Origin: UBA7330 sp043554545
GTDB lineage: Bacteria > Bacteroidota > Bacteroidia > Cytophagales > Cyclobacteriaceae
DNA: 64,000 nt
Direction: 5' to 3'
Assembly: GCA_043554545.1 (NCBI GenBank)
Contig: CP121337.1
Span: 2,914,001 to 2,978,000, forward strand
Both the position numbers and the translations under genes were made by a program. This document shows, piece after piece, positions 16,664-25,231 of this stretch (its first letter is position 1; each line of letters begins with the position of its first letter). The notes below the pieces were generated by a model. The model saw only the letters and a program-made list of their open reading frames with translations, was not told where the DNA came from and made no database searches.

Positions 16664-17062
16664 TTATTGAATGATGATGCTATCGTTTAACGTCACGTCC
16701 AGAAGTGTGCCAGCACACTTTCCTTTGATAGTGATGCGCTTTTGGTTCTTAAATGATTCAGAATCGGCTCCTGCTACGAGTTGGGCTCGGACGTTACTGA
16801 TGTCAACGCCTTTTAACGTAACTACGGTGAAATCACCAGTTTCCACTTCAAGTAATTCGCCTTCTATCTGTAAGATTTTACCTAAGTACATTGCGTCAGC
16901 CTGCTGTTCGTCAAGCGTATATTGATTGACCAGTTCTACTGCAGTAAGCTCAAAGTCTGGACTCCGATCACTGGTGCCTTCTACTGGCTTATTGTATAAG
17001 TAATAGCCAATTGCTCCTATCAAGAGAAGCAATGCTATGCCAAAGAAAATTTTCTTCATCAT
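16664..17062 (-). CDS. OB-fold (tRNA_anti-like) membrane-anchored protein
   Basis: A 132-residue protein with an N-terminal membrane segment (IFFGIALLLLIGAIGYYLY) and a small beta-barrel domain. The motif YLGKILQIEGELLEVE followed by FTVVTLKGVDISNVRAQL and ITIKGKCAGTLLDVTLNDSIII is the pattern of the tRNA_anti-like/OB-fold family common in Bacteroidota, where it accompanies YceI genes. The domain faces the periplasm if the anchor is a signal anchor. No ligand can be named. Confidence 0.75.
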   Translation of the reverse strand: MMKKIFFGIALLLLIGAIGYYLYNKPVEGTSDRSPDFELTAVELVNQYTLDEQQADAMYLGKILQIEGELLEVETGDFTVVTLKGVDISNVRAQLVAGADSESFKNQKRITIKGKCAGTLLDVTLNDSIIIQ

Positions 17063-17083
17063 TCGTTTATTTAGGTTTCGATA

Positions 17084-17878
17084 TTAGTTGTTGGGCGCTC
17101 CATCGCTCACCCAGCAGCTGATCTGATCGATTTGCGTTTGAGAGAGGGTTCTGCCAATTGGCATTGATCGATTGCCTGTTTGGATTCTAATCCTATTCGC
17201 ATTCGATATGATTGCGGTGTTTGATCTAAGATCAGGGAACTGATTGCCATTGTGACAACCCGAAATCGCGCAATTACTTGCGATGATAGGCGCAATATTC
17301 GCACTCAGACTTATTCCTGAAACGATTTGAGCTTCTTGACTAAACTCACAACCTGCATCATCTTTCACATGGATTGTGTAATTTCCAGAAGAAAGATTAG
17401 TGAAAGTATTTTCTGTTTGGAATGAACCATCATCTAACTTATAAGTATAGGGTTCCAACCCACCTGATGCTGTCATTATCAATTCTCCTTCATTGTTATC
17501 ACATCCAGCACCTTTTACATCCACTTCATCAATAGAAACGCCATCAATATTACGGATGGATACTACGATTTCACTTTGACAAGATTGCTCATCAGTCACT
17601 ATGAAAGTATACGAACCAGCAGGAAGTCCAGTAAATACGCCTTCGCTTGTTGCTATCAAATTATTAGCAGAGAAATTAAGTATTCCTTGACCACCTGAAG
17701 CAGAAAGCTCAACAGTTCCGTTAGCAGCACCACAATCAGTATCTGACTTGTCTACTAAAGTAATGGAAGGTCCGCTTGTCGAGCAATCCATTGGGGTTAC
17801 TAGTTGATTGCTTTCACAACTGGCGATGATAAAAACAAGCGACATCACTTTTATTGTGTTTTTTAAGATGTAGGTCAT
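17084..17878 (-). CDS. SprB-repeat lipoprotein with a C-terminal haem-like CxxxxCH site
   Basis: The ATG at 17878 gives a 264-residue lipoprotein (LVFIIASC); an upstream start at 17971 would add 31 residues that do not look like a signal. Two SprB-like repeats follow, each with GTVELSASGGQGILNFS or EGELIMTASGGLEPYTYKLD cores and the GLPAGSYTFIVTD or NLSSGNYTIHVKD ends. The last 75 residues hold IAPIIASNCAISGCHNG, a C-x4-C-H site of the kind found in Bacteroidota and planctomycete haem-binding domains. A redox or surface role is plausible. It is separated from the CHRD gene upstream by about 190 bp. Confidence 0.75.
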   Translation of the reverse strand: MTYILKNTIKVMSLVFIIASCESNQLVTPMDCSTSGPSITLVDKSDTDCGAANGTVELSASGGQGILNFSANNLIATSEGVFTGLPAGSYTFIVTDEQSCQSEIVVSIRNIDGVSIDEVDVKGAGCDNNEGELIMTASGGLEPYTYKLDDGSFQTENTFTNLSSGNYTIHVKDDAGCEFSQEAQIVSGISLSANIAPIIASNCAISGCHNGNQFPDLRSNTAIISNANRIRIQTGNRSMPIGRTLSQTQIDQISCWVSDGAPNN

Positions 17879-18072
17879 TTCTGTAAGAATTTCTTTCCTG
17901 TGACACTTTAAGTTTAAGACTATCCTGTCGATCAGATTCGTGATTTTATGAAACTCTGAATTTTGCAACATTAGTCTTTATTGTACTTCAATAAGAATGT
18001 CCTTTTTAAACTTCAATGTCAACACATCTATGCATTTTATAACATATATGTCTTTGATTTTCAGTGAATTGA

Positions 18073-19263
18073 TTAATCAGTGATTGTCAATGTTCCTGTC
18101 ATTGAACCATGAAATTCACAAATGTAAAACAAGGTATTAGGAGCATTTTGTGGAACCGTAAAAGAGACAATTCCTGATACGGCTCCAGCATTAGTTACCC
18201 CGCTAGTGTACTGATCTCCAGTGCCTGTGTTCTGAGTCGTCTTAATCAAGAAAGGATGCCCTGGCGTGCTCATATCAAACTCATAAGTCATTCCTCTTTT
18301 TAGCGTCAAGTCAGGATTGGATGAATTGGTAAGTCCTGCACCATTGAATATGTACGCGGATGCTCCACTATTAGTCACTGCGTATGTCGTAGATGTATTT
18401 GCAACCACTCCTTCATTTGCGCCAATATTTCCCTGAGCGACGATTGTTGAAAGCTCTGTTTCGCTCAAGTGTACATTGATATAGCCATCAAACGTCAGTA
18501 CATCTGCATACCCAAAAGCATCTTCATTGTCTAAAGCGGCGACATTCGTTGCGCTCAATCCAGTGGTGCCGTTTACCGGATTGAAAGAGAAAGCAATCCC
18601 GCCTCCAACAGAAGCTTCTCCGTTGTGAATATGTGCAGGATGCTCGCCACCCTCAGGTGTTCCTGTCAATCTTAATATGGCAAGCGCTTCACCATTGACT
18701 CTTTCGTAGAAAGTGGCTGTACCAGAGATTCCAGCCACTGCTTTTTCTCCAAGTGCATATTCTTTAGTAGATCCAGTCAACTCATTTTGTCCGATATCGC
18801 CTTGTGCGACAATCGTTCCCAGTTCTGTTGCACTTAAGTGAACATTGATATAACCATCAAAGTCGATCAACTGCGCATAGGTAATGGCTGTGCCATTGTC
18901 CAACGCTGAGAAATTGATCGTACTTGTTCCAGTAGTTCCATCTACGGTACCTAAAGTAATCGCAATGCCTCCACCTTCTGCTGCGGTATTTACATGAATG
19001 TGCGCAGGGTGCTGACCGTCTTCGGGAGTGCCTGTAAGACTCAACTCTACTGTAACTGACGCGTCAGAATTTTCTATGAATTTGGCAGTTCCGGAGATTC
19101 CCGCCACTGCTGATTCATTCAAGTCATAAGTCATAGAAACACCTGTAGGTGTAGGGCCATCGGTAGTTGGATCATCATTCTCGTCACTACAAGAGGCAAA
19201 AATAGCAAGCGTAAAAAGTGCCAGGATAAATTGAAAATTCATTTTCATAATTATATTTTTCAT
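18073..19263 (-). CDS. Lipoprotein with two CHRD domains and a cupredoxin-like domain
   Basis: A 396-residue lipoprotein (IFASC). Two CHRD-like repeats (about residues 42-160 and 165-285) each contain the AHIHxG-type segment (HPAHIHVN, HPAHIHNG), VNGTTG and YINVHLSxTELxTIVAQG. The last 100 residues resemble a plastocyanin-type domain, with the possible copper ligands His (TPGHPFLIK) and Cys-His-Met (YICEFHGSM). Such proteins are secreted and have been linked to metal or extracellular matrix handling, but function here is inferred only. It lies between the sigma-factor/anti-sigma pair and the SprB/haem-like gene. Confidence 0.85.
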   Translation of the reverse strand: MKNIIMKMNFQFILALFTLAIFASCSDENDDPTTDGPTPTGVSMTYDLNESAVAGISGTAKFIENSDASVTVELSLTGTPEDGQHPAHIHVNTAAEGGGIAITLGTVDGTTGTSTINFSALDNGTAITYAQLIDFDGYINVHLSATELGTIVAQGDIGQNELTGSTKEYALGEKAVAGISGTATFYERVNGEALAILRLTGTPEGGEHPAHIHNGEASVGGGIAFSFNPVNGTTGLSATNVAALDNEDAFGYADVLTFDGYINVHLSETELSTIVAQGNIGANEGVVANTSTTYAVTNSGASAYIFNGAGLTNSSNPDLTLKRGMTYEFDMSTPGHPFLIKTTQNTGTGDQYTSGVTNAGAVSGIVSFTVPQNAPNTLFYICEFHGSMTGTLTITD

Positions 19264-19313
19264 TGTTTTAGTTTCAAAGCTTGGATTGTAATTGATTGAT
19301 AATTATTAGTGAT

Positions 19314-20774
19314 TTATTTCTTTCGCTTTTGGTTTGATTTAAAATTGTACTTTAGTGTAAACTGAGCCCCTGTACCATACAGAGCTACATTTACCCAACC
19401 AATCTCTTTGATAGGGGTTTTTAAATAAGGCTCTATGAGGAATTCAGTGTTTCTTCCAATAGACATACTTACATAGAAAGAGAAATTCAATAGACCTGCG
19501 ATATAGTTGCTGTTTTCTCGCGTGGACCAACCCGTATCTGCGCCGGGATTGTCTCGTGCAAATTCGAAATCATAAGCTTCGTCTAACAAGATATAACTGC
19601 TTACTCCTGCGCTACCTCCAAAATTGACCCTAGGACGATCGGTGAATTTCACAATGACATTCAATGGTATATCGATGACATGACAAGATCCATTGATCAG
19701 AGAAGGAAGTACACCATTCGTTCTACTCCCCCAATAACCCGATGGCGTAGCGTATCGATCCACCGTAGATTCATATCTTTTTTGATCAAAATGAGCACCA
19801 GTAGAGAAGATTACTCGTGGTAGGACTTGATAATAGATAAGCAGACCTGGTCTCAAAGAAGCAGACATTTGGCCCCCAAGACCTGCAGCATTAAAATCGG
19901 GTGATAGTGCTAACCCGATTGAGAACTTACCATTTTGATTTGAGTATATATCTGGAGAAGTTGATTCTTCAAGAAACAATTCGTCTTGTATGATTAGCGG
20001 AACTTTGTTGATTTCAATCATGGCTAGTTCAACCGGGACAATCACTCTGTCAGAATGATAAGCTAGCGCATTGATTTCAGGAATATATTGATCTGTATAA
20101 GCAACGCCAGCGTCTTGATTGTTGCTATTCTGTTTGTTATGGCTTGCTTCACTTGTTGCTTTTAGATCAACAACTGCAGTTGAATTTTCGGTAACAAAAG
20201 GAGAGGTTTTCGAAGAAGCGATTGCACTCGTTTTTGAAATCGTATTGGAACTTTGATTACCTGTATCACCTAGATCATTTGAGGCATTGGTAGTTTGAGT
20301 TGAAGGGCTGCTCGGGTGAGAAGCTGCTACGCTCGAGTTGCTCCTGTTAGTTTGATGATTCTCTTTTAAGGTTGCTTTTTCTTGAAAGCTCAGAACCCCT
20401 GCTTTCAAACTCTCTTCCTCGCATGCCTCGTCTTCTTCCTCATTAAGAACAATTCCATTTTCTTGATTTTGACCAATTAAATTATTATTCGGGGTTTCTG
20501 ATTCCACATCTTGAGAAATATGATTGTTGGCTTGAGATGCATTTCCTTTTTGATCTCTAATCAACCAACCAGCTAAGAATCCTAGTGATGTGATAATGAT
20601 CGCACCGATGATTACTTTGATGGTACTCATCATAGAAGTGCCACCTTGCGTGCCGATTCCAGCCGCATCTAGCTGTTTCTCTAGAAGGTTCCAATCAGCT
20701 TCTTGGTACTCAAATTGATCGGCCTCTAGCCGTTTCTTAAAAAAGTCCGCTATGTTTTTATCTTCCTCTTTCAT
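19314..20774 (-). CDS. Anti-sigma-like single-pass protein with a C-terminal beta-barrel-like domain
   Basis: A 486-residue protein. Residues 1-50 are soluble and charged (DWNLLEKQLD, like the N-terminus of Bacteroidota sigma-linked membrane proteins), residues 52-72 form one membrane helix, and about 75-240 are Ser/Asn/Thr-rich and disordered. The last 200 residues (KFSIGLALSPDFNAAGLG to the end) read as antiparallel strands like the PorT/outer-membrane beta-barrel family. The start overlaps the sigma-factor stop by 4 bp (ATGA), so the two are co-translated. The arrangement suggests a regulator that holds the sigma factor at the inner membrane, but the fusion to barrel-like strands makes topology uncertain. 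Confidence 0.7.
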   Translation of the reverse strand: MKEEDKNIADFFKKRLEADQFEYQEADWNLLEKQLDAAGIGTQGGTSMMSTIKVIIGAIIITSLGFLAGWLIRDQKGNASQANNHISQDVESETPNNNLIGQNQENGIVLNEEEDEACEEESLKAGVLSFQEKATLKENHQTNRSNSSVAASHPSSPSTQTTNASNDLGDTGNQSSNTISKTSAIASSKTSPFVTENSTAVVDLKATSEASHNKQNSNNQDAGVAYTDQYIPEINALAYHSDRVIVPVELAMIEINKVPLIIQDELFLEESTSPDIYSNQNGKFSIGLALSPDFNAAGLGGQMSASLRPGLLIYYQVLPRVIFSTGAHFDQKRYESTVDRYATPSGYWGSRTNGVLPSLINGSCHVIDIPLNVIVKFTDRPRVNFGGSAGVSSYILLDEAYDFEFARDNPGADTGWSTRENSNYIAGLLNFSFYVSMSIGRNTEFLIEPYLKTPIKEIGWVNVALYGTGAQFTLKYNFKSNQKRKK

Positions 20775-21328
20775 TTTCCAACTTCAAAAAAGAGTTTCAT
20801 TTGTTCTTTCAGTTTTTGCTTGGCTTTGAAATAGTTTGACTTCGAAGTGCCAACACTGATACCAAGCTGTTGAGCCACTTCTTCATGCTTATATCCTTCT
20901 ATTGCAATAAGATTGAAAACCATTCGATAAGCAGGAGGCAACTCTGTGACTATCGCAAGCATTTCATTGTAGGTAATCGCATCTTGCGGGATACCGGCCG
21001 ATTGGTTATCTGCCAATGAATCCAAATCAACCATTCCATTGTGTTTGTTGACCTTCTTGAGTTTGTCAATCGCACAATTGATGAGTATTTTCCTGAACCA
21101 CGGTTTAAATGGTTTTTCAAAATCAAATTTTTTGATGTAGGTGAATACTTTCATATAGCCGTCATTCATGATCTCTACTGCATCCTCTCTGTCATTGGCG
21201 TATCGAATACAGACACTCATAGCATATGCATAGAATAACTTGTACAACTCTTTCTGAGCTTCTCGCTTATCTTTTGCGCAATTCTTGAGCAGGATTATTA
21301 AATCTTTATTTTCTGTATTAGTCGACAA
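20771..21328 (-). CDS. ECF-type RNA polymerase sigma factor
   Basis: A 185-residue sigma-70 family protein with regions 2 and 4. Region 2 is seen in AMSVCIRYANDREDAVEIMNDGYMKV (split: AMSVCIRYANDREDA, then EIMNDGYMKVF), continuing into FKPWFRKILINCAIDKLKK. Region 4 is LPPAYRMVFNLIAIEGYKHE followed by EVAQQLGISVGTSKSNYFKA, a helix-turn-helix for the -35 element. It is the first gene of a seven-gene minus-strand operon, so it probably drives its own operon in response to an envelope signal passed through the next protein. Confidence 0.92.
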   Translation of the reverse strand: MSTNTENKDLIILLKNCAKDKREAQKELYKLFYAYAMSVCIRYANDREDAVEIMNDGYMKVFTYIKKFDFEKPFKPWFRKILINCAIDKLKKVNKHNGMVDLDSLADNQSAGIPQDAITYNEMLAIVTELPPAYRMVFNLIAIEGYKHEEVAQQLGISVGTSKSNYFKAKQKLKEQMKLFFEVGK

Positions 21329-21479
21329 TACGTTGTGATTTACTAGACAGTACCATCATTACTTCCAAATGGTTGCTTTGGTTGATAAGTTTCTTTTTCT
21401 AAGCTAGTCGTATCAAAGGATGATTATAGACGGTATGACGTTCGCAAAAGTGTAGAAGATCTTAGTAAAACTGAGCCTG

Positions 21480-21800
21480 CGCACCGTAGTGCTTCGGCAC
21501 ACATGTGTGAGGCCTCCGATTTTCTATATCGACTCGTTTCCCGTCAACTACTATGACTACGCGTCCCGGACTGCGCGTCCCGGACCTCTCCACGATGGCG
21601 CCGAAGCTTTAGCGCAGGAGCCTGACTTCTCCGTCTGTATCTCGTACAATCCGAGATCTCCCCAGGTAATAGCATATTTCCGGTCCGCGCAGGCTTCACC
21701 CAATATCCACTGGATCTACTGCACGGGCACATGATGGTCTCCCACCCTTTGTAACGTCTCTCGTTTGAGACTATTTTCACCATTCAAGGTACACACATGA
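21480..21800 (-). mobile_element. Group II intron relic (5' RNA domains)
   Basis: The minus strand shows CTCAAACGAGAG, AAAGGGTGGGAGACCATC, GGTGAAGCCTGCGCGGACCG, TTACCTGGGGAGATCTCGG and GAGAAGTCAGG, then GTCATAGTAG, a typical run before a group II intron reading frame. No maturase frame follows. It shares its last 70 bp and the AAGCTT-centred palindrome (21599-21616) with the relic at 7941-8275. The rest of 21329-22028 contains only this relic and the right copy of the 187-bp repeat. Confidence 0.65.
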
Positions 21801-21843
21801 GCTAAGAAAACATAGGGGTTAGGCTGTATACGGTAGTTCAGAG

Positions 21844-22030
21844 CTTTTGGAAACTCTGCCAATCCAAAATTTTAATAATGAAAAAAGTAAAGTGGACTTG
21901 CTACATTTGGCCTGGCTAATGAGCAGACCCACAGGGCAGCATTTCAAACTCCCGTACGTTTCTTAGCCAGGTTTGTGATCATTATCATAGTCTAAAGTGA
22001 AAATCCTTGAAACCATTAAAAACGAAAAAT
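21844..22030 (+). repeat. 187-bp direct repeat, right copy, leading into the GH36-like gene
   Basis: It matches 14648-14834 over its full length. Its last bases (AAAAATG) overlap the start codon of the gene at 22029, so here the repeat acts as the promoter and leader of that gene or replaced its original upstream region. Confidence 0.9.
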
Positions 22031-24974
22031 GAGCAAAGCATTTGTAATATTCTTGCTAGCAGGAGCATTAATTGGAGTTGATCCTAACCCGGTCTTAGGA
22101 CAAGTAACAACGGAAGAATTGAGTATTTCAAATCGCAGCATAAATTTAACCTTCGATCTGGCAACAAGAATATTTCAATTGAGGGATCAATCGCACGGAC
22201 TTCTTCTTTCTAATGGAATAGCAACAACAATTGTTAATGGGCAATCAATTTCTTCCGATGATCCGAAGCTAACACGCAAAGTGATATTGGAAAGTGAAAA
22301 AGAATTAACGATTCAGTTTCATGAAAAATTAATTGTAACGGCAACATTAATTAATGATTCTACCGTCACCTTTTCTACCAACAAGACCGGTACAGCACCT
22401 ATTCAGTTTTCAGCAAATGCCGCCCTTTCAGACAGAGCAATGGGCGCAGTTATTTTAGATGAAAAGGAAAGGGACAACAAGGTTGTTGTTCAAACGCTAG
22501 GGATTCAGGATGTACCTGGCTTAACTTCTATTTTTGATCCTTTGAAGGATCTTGCTATTCAAATTGAATCTGAAGGTAATGCCCGCTGGAACTTTGATCA
22601 CCTGTGGCAATTAAATTCAAACTCAAAATCTGGTGATGTCTTGTGTCAGGTCAAACTAAGAAGAAATTATTATCGGGAAACTTTGGGTGTGGAATACTAC
22701 GCTCCAATTAAGAAACGAAGCTATTTTGAAAAAGCCCCTGCGCTTGCCATGACGTGGGTTGGAATTGAAGGCAAGGTAAACAGGCCTGACTTCTCACAAA
22801 CTAAAGAGTGGTTGTATCCCAATATTGACTGGGTGTCTGAAAACTTATTGCCATATGCAGGTAGTATGGTTTTTCAGCTGGATGACAACTACCCTATTGA
22901 TGATCCGCAATATATGCGTGACATTTCAGACTACATCCGAAGCAAAAATTTAATCCCGGGAATTTGGGTAGCCCCTTTTGGTGTAGCACCTTATGATGAA
23001 TCGAAAGAACACCCCGATTGGTTTCTCCAAAAGGAAGACGGAACCACAATGGTCACTTTTTCAGGATTGTCGTACGACGACATTAAACATTATCTTTCAG
23101 CCATTCTGAACATAAACAATAAAGATGCTGTAGACAAATGGTTTGCTGGTTACTTCAGGGAGATCAGTGAGGTTTGGAATTATGACTACTTCAAGATTGA
23201 TGGCATACCTGCCATATTTAACACGTATAGGGAATCGTCAAATGGAGGGGGAATTGAGGGCGCAAGAAATGGATTAAGAATCCTCCGTTCAGTTATTGGC
23301 GATGACAAATACCTCAACAGCAGCTGGGGGGTTCCAGTACCATTAGAAGGAATTGATATATTAAATGGGTCTCGTGTTGGTGGTGACACAGAACAAGAAA
23401 ATCAAGTTATTAACCGTGTTGCGGTTCAGCACAACTATTTAAACAATGTAGCCTGGTACAGCGATCCGGACGGGGTTGCCAACTTATACGCGTCTTCCAC
23501 CGCCAGAGCACGGCTCAACTTTTTGGGAAGATCGATACTTGGACAACCTTATGTTACCGATGACAACTGGACCAAAGTACCTTATCATATTTTGAACGTT
23601 TGGCAAAAGACCTTGCCCACTATTGAAAGTTTTCCGACCAACCTCTATCGTATTTTTGATTATGACGAGTACGATCTTTTTGACCTGAAAATAAAAAAGA
23701 CCTGGGGAGAATGGGATATCGTGAGCCTTAATAATTATGAAAACAAAGCGAGAGTTATGACGCTCGATTTAGCGCGCCTCCCGCTTTCATCCGATCAAGT
23801 TTATGTGTATGATTTCTGGAATCAAAAGTACCTAGGCACCTTTAGCGCTGACGATAAAATAACCCGCAACTTAGCAGCCATAGATGCACATTGCTTTAGT
23901 GTTGTTCCTGTTCAGGAAGACAGGCCTGTTTTGCTTTCTACAAGCAGACACTACACCCAGGGTGGGATAGATCTTGACAAGATGAGCATCACCAAAACAA
24001 AAGATGGTTGGTTAATTAGCGGCGAATCAAGTCACTTGATTAAAGGAGAGGCCTACTACTTAACATTCAAATTAAATGGATTCACAACTGGCAAGGTGCT
24101 GTTGGAAGACGGATCTGGGAGCATAGAGACCGCAGCAGATTTGGCAAGAATTAAAATCATTCCAGACTCAACAACAAACAATTGGGAAGTTACCTTCCTG
24201 GATATGAAGCAGAGCGAAGTAAGTATAGGGAGTCAGCTTGCACATATTGTTCCTGGAAAACCGATCACGATACCTATTCAAATGACCAATGGAAAAAGGA
24301 CCGATTGGAAAGTGAAGGCGTCAAGTAAGGCTATTAAAATAAAGGAAGACCATATGAATTCAACAATAACTGTTGATGTTGATCCGGGCGTTTTGGAATT
24401 AGATAAGACATGGACTGGTTTAGTAACTATAAAATCAAAAGGTGCTGATACTGAAGGAAACGGTCTAAACATCGAAGTACTCGGGCCAGTACGAGACAAC
24501 ATCGCTGTGGAAGCCACAGCAACTGCATCTAGCATTTATTTCTGGGGAGATCAGAATGGATATGGCAGACCATCTTATGCAATTGACGACATCAGTTTTA
24601 AAGCATGGGAAGCTTCGGAAGGCGAAACAAGTGGTTGGTTAGAATTGATTTGGAAAAAGCCAGTTACTTTCCAAAGAATAGTAATAGATGAATGGACAGA
24701 AAGTGGCGGAAAAATTGAGTCGTGGGTGCTGGAGGCGGGTCATAAAAAACATGAGTACACACCAAGGAAACAAACTGACTCCATTGTAACTTATGACCCA
24801 GAACAAGAAACGATGGAAGAAATTGGCAAAGGCGAAGGCATTGGAAGGGGGTTTGTAATTGAATTAGGCCAGCCAATTACTGTTAATACATTAAGGCTTA
24901 CCATGAAATCGAGCAAACGCCCGGGTATATGGGAAATTCAGGTAAATCCTATACTTGAAAGAATAGAGCAATAG
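22029..24974 (+). CDS. Clan-D (GH36-like) glycoside hydrolase with discoidin-like C-terminus
   Basis: A 981-residue secreted enzyme (signal AFVIFLLAGALIGVD, cleavage probably after VLGQ at residue 25). After an N-terminal beta-sandwich, the barrel begins near residue 240. It has the clan-D pattern: LDDNY near strand 2, LIPGIWVAPFGV, and the HPDWF segment. The nucleophile is Asp391 in YFKIDG and the acid/base is probably Asp453 in GSRVGGDTE. Alpha-galactosidases and related retaining enzymes have this layout. Residues about 820-960 resemble a discoidin/F5-8 type C (CBM32-like) domain, likely carbohydrate-binding. The start codon lies at the end of a 187-bp repeat. The exact sugar is unknown; alpha-galactosides in a fucoidan or agar are reasonable guesses. 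Confidence 0.75.
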   Translation: MSKAFVIFLLAGALIGVDPNPVLGQVTTEELSISNRSINLTFDLATRIFQLRDQSHGLLLSNGIATTIVNGQSISSDDPKLTRKVILESEKELTIQFHEKLIVTATLINDSTVTFSTNKTGTAPIQFSANAALSDRAMGAVILDEKERDNKVVVQTLGIQDVPGLTSIFDPLKDLAIQIESEGNARWNFDHLWQLNSNSKSGDVLCQVKLRRNYYRETLGVEYYAPIKKRSYFEKAPALAMTWVGIEGKVNRPDFSQTKEWLYPNIDWVSENLLPYAGSMVFQLDDNYPIDDPQYMRDISDYIRSKNLIPGIWVAPFGVAPYDESKEHPDWFLQKEDGTTMVTFSGLSYDDIKHYLSAILNINNKDAVDKWFAGYFREISEVWNYDYFKIDGIPAIFNTYRESSNGGGIEGARNGLRILRSVIGDDKYLNSSWGVPVPLEGIDILNGSRVGGDTEQENQVINRVAVQHNYLNNVAWYSDPDGVANLYASSTARARLNFLGRSILGQPYVTDDNWTKVPYHILNVWQKTLPTIESFPTNLYRIFDYDEYDLFDLKIKKTWGEWDIVSLNNYENKARVMTLDLARLPLSSDQVYVYDFWNQKYLGTFSADDKITRNLAAIDAHCFSVVPVQEDRPVLLSTSRHYTQGGIDLDKMSITKTKDGWLISGESSHLIKGEAYYLTFKLNGFTTGKVLLEDGSGSIETAADLARIKIIPDSTTNNWEVTFLDMKQSEVSIGSQLAHIVPGKPITIPIQMTNGKRTDWKVKASSKAIKIKEDHMNSTITVDVDPGVLELDKTWTGLVTIKSKGADTEGNGLNIEVLGPVRDNIAVEATATASSIYFWGDQNGYGRPSYAIDDISFKAWEASEGETSGWLELIWKKPVTFQRIVIDEWTESGGKIESWVLEAGHKKHEYTPRKQTDSIVTYDPEQETMEEIGKGEGIGRGFVIELGQPITVNTLRLTMKSSKRPGIWEIQVNPILERIEQ

Positions 24975-25146
24975 AAAAATCACAACAAAAAAAGCTTCCA
25001 ATTGATTTCCAACTTCACAAGACCAATTTGCCCTCGGAAGAAGCATGGGAATTGGAGGGCAACCTTGCGCTTCGACATATTACCCAGGTTCATCTGTAGG
25101 CATACAAAATGGAATATCCCTTATATATTTTCCTCCGACGTAGTCG

Positions 25147-25175
25147 GCTAACTAAGTACAGGATTTCGTTAACAT
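25147..25175 (+). promoter_or_regulatory. Operator-like element, copy 1
   Basis: GCTAACTAAGTACA at 25147-25160 is followed by a half-conserved TTTCGTTAACAT. The same arrangement occurs at 56279-56307 and 59768-59796. The site ends 56 bp before the ATG of the sulfatase at 25232, which heads a seven-gene run. It is the likely binding site of a regulator of the polysaccharide/fucose genes. The 24975-25231 gap holds nothing else that I can support. Confidence 0.55.
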
Positions 25176-25231
25176 GATGGATGAATGGCTGGCTTTCCTT
25201 ACATAGATTTATAGATTCATCCATCTTACCC

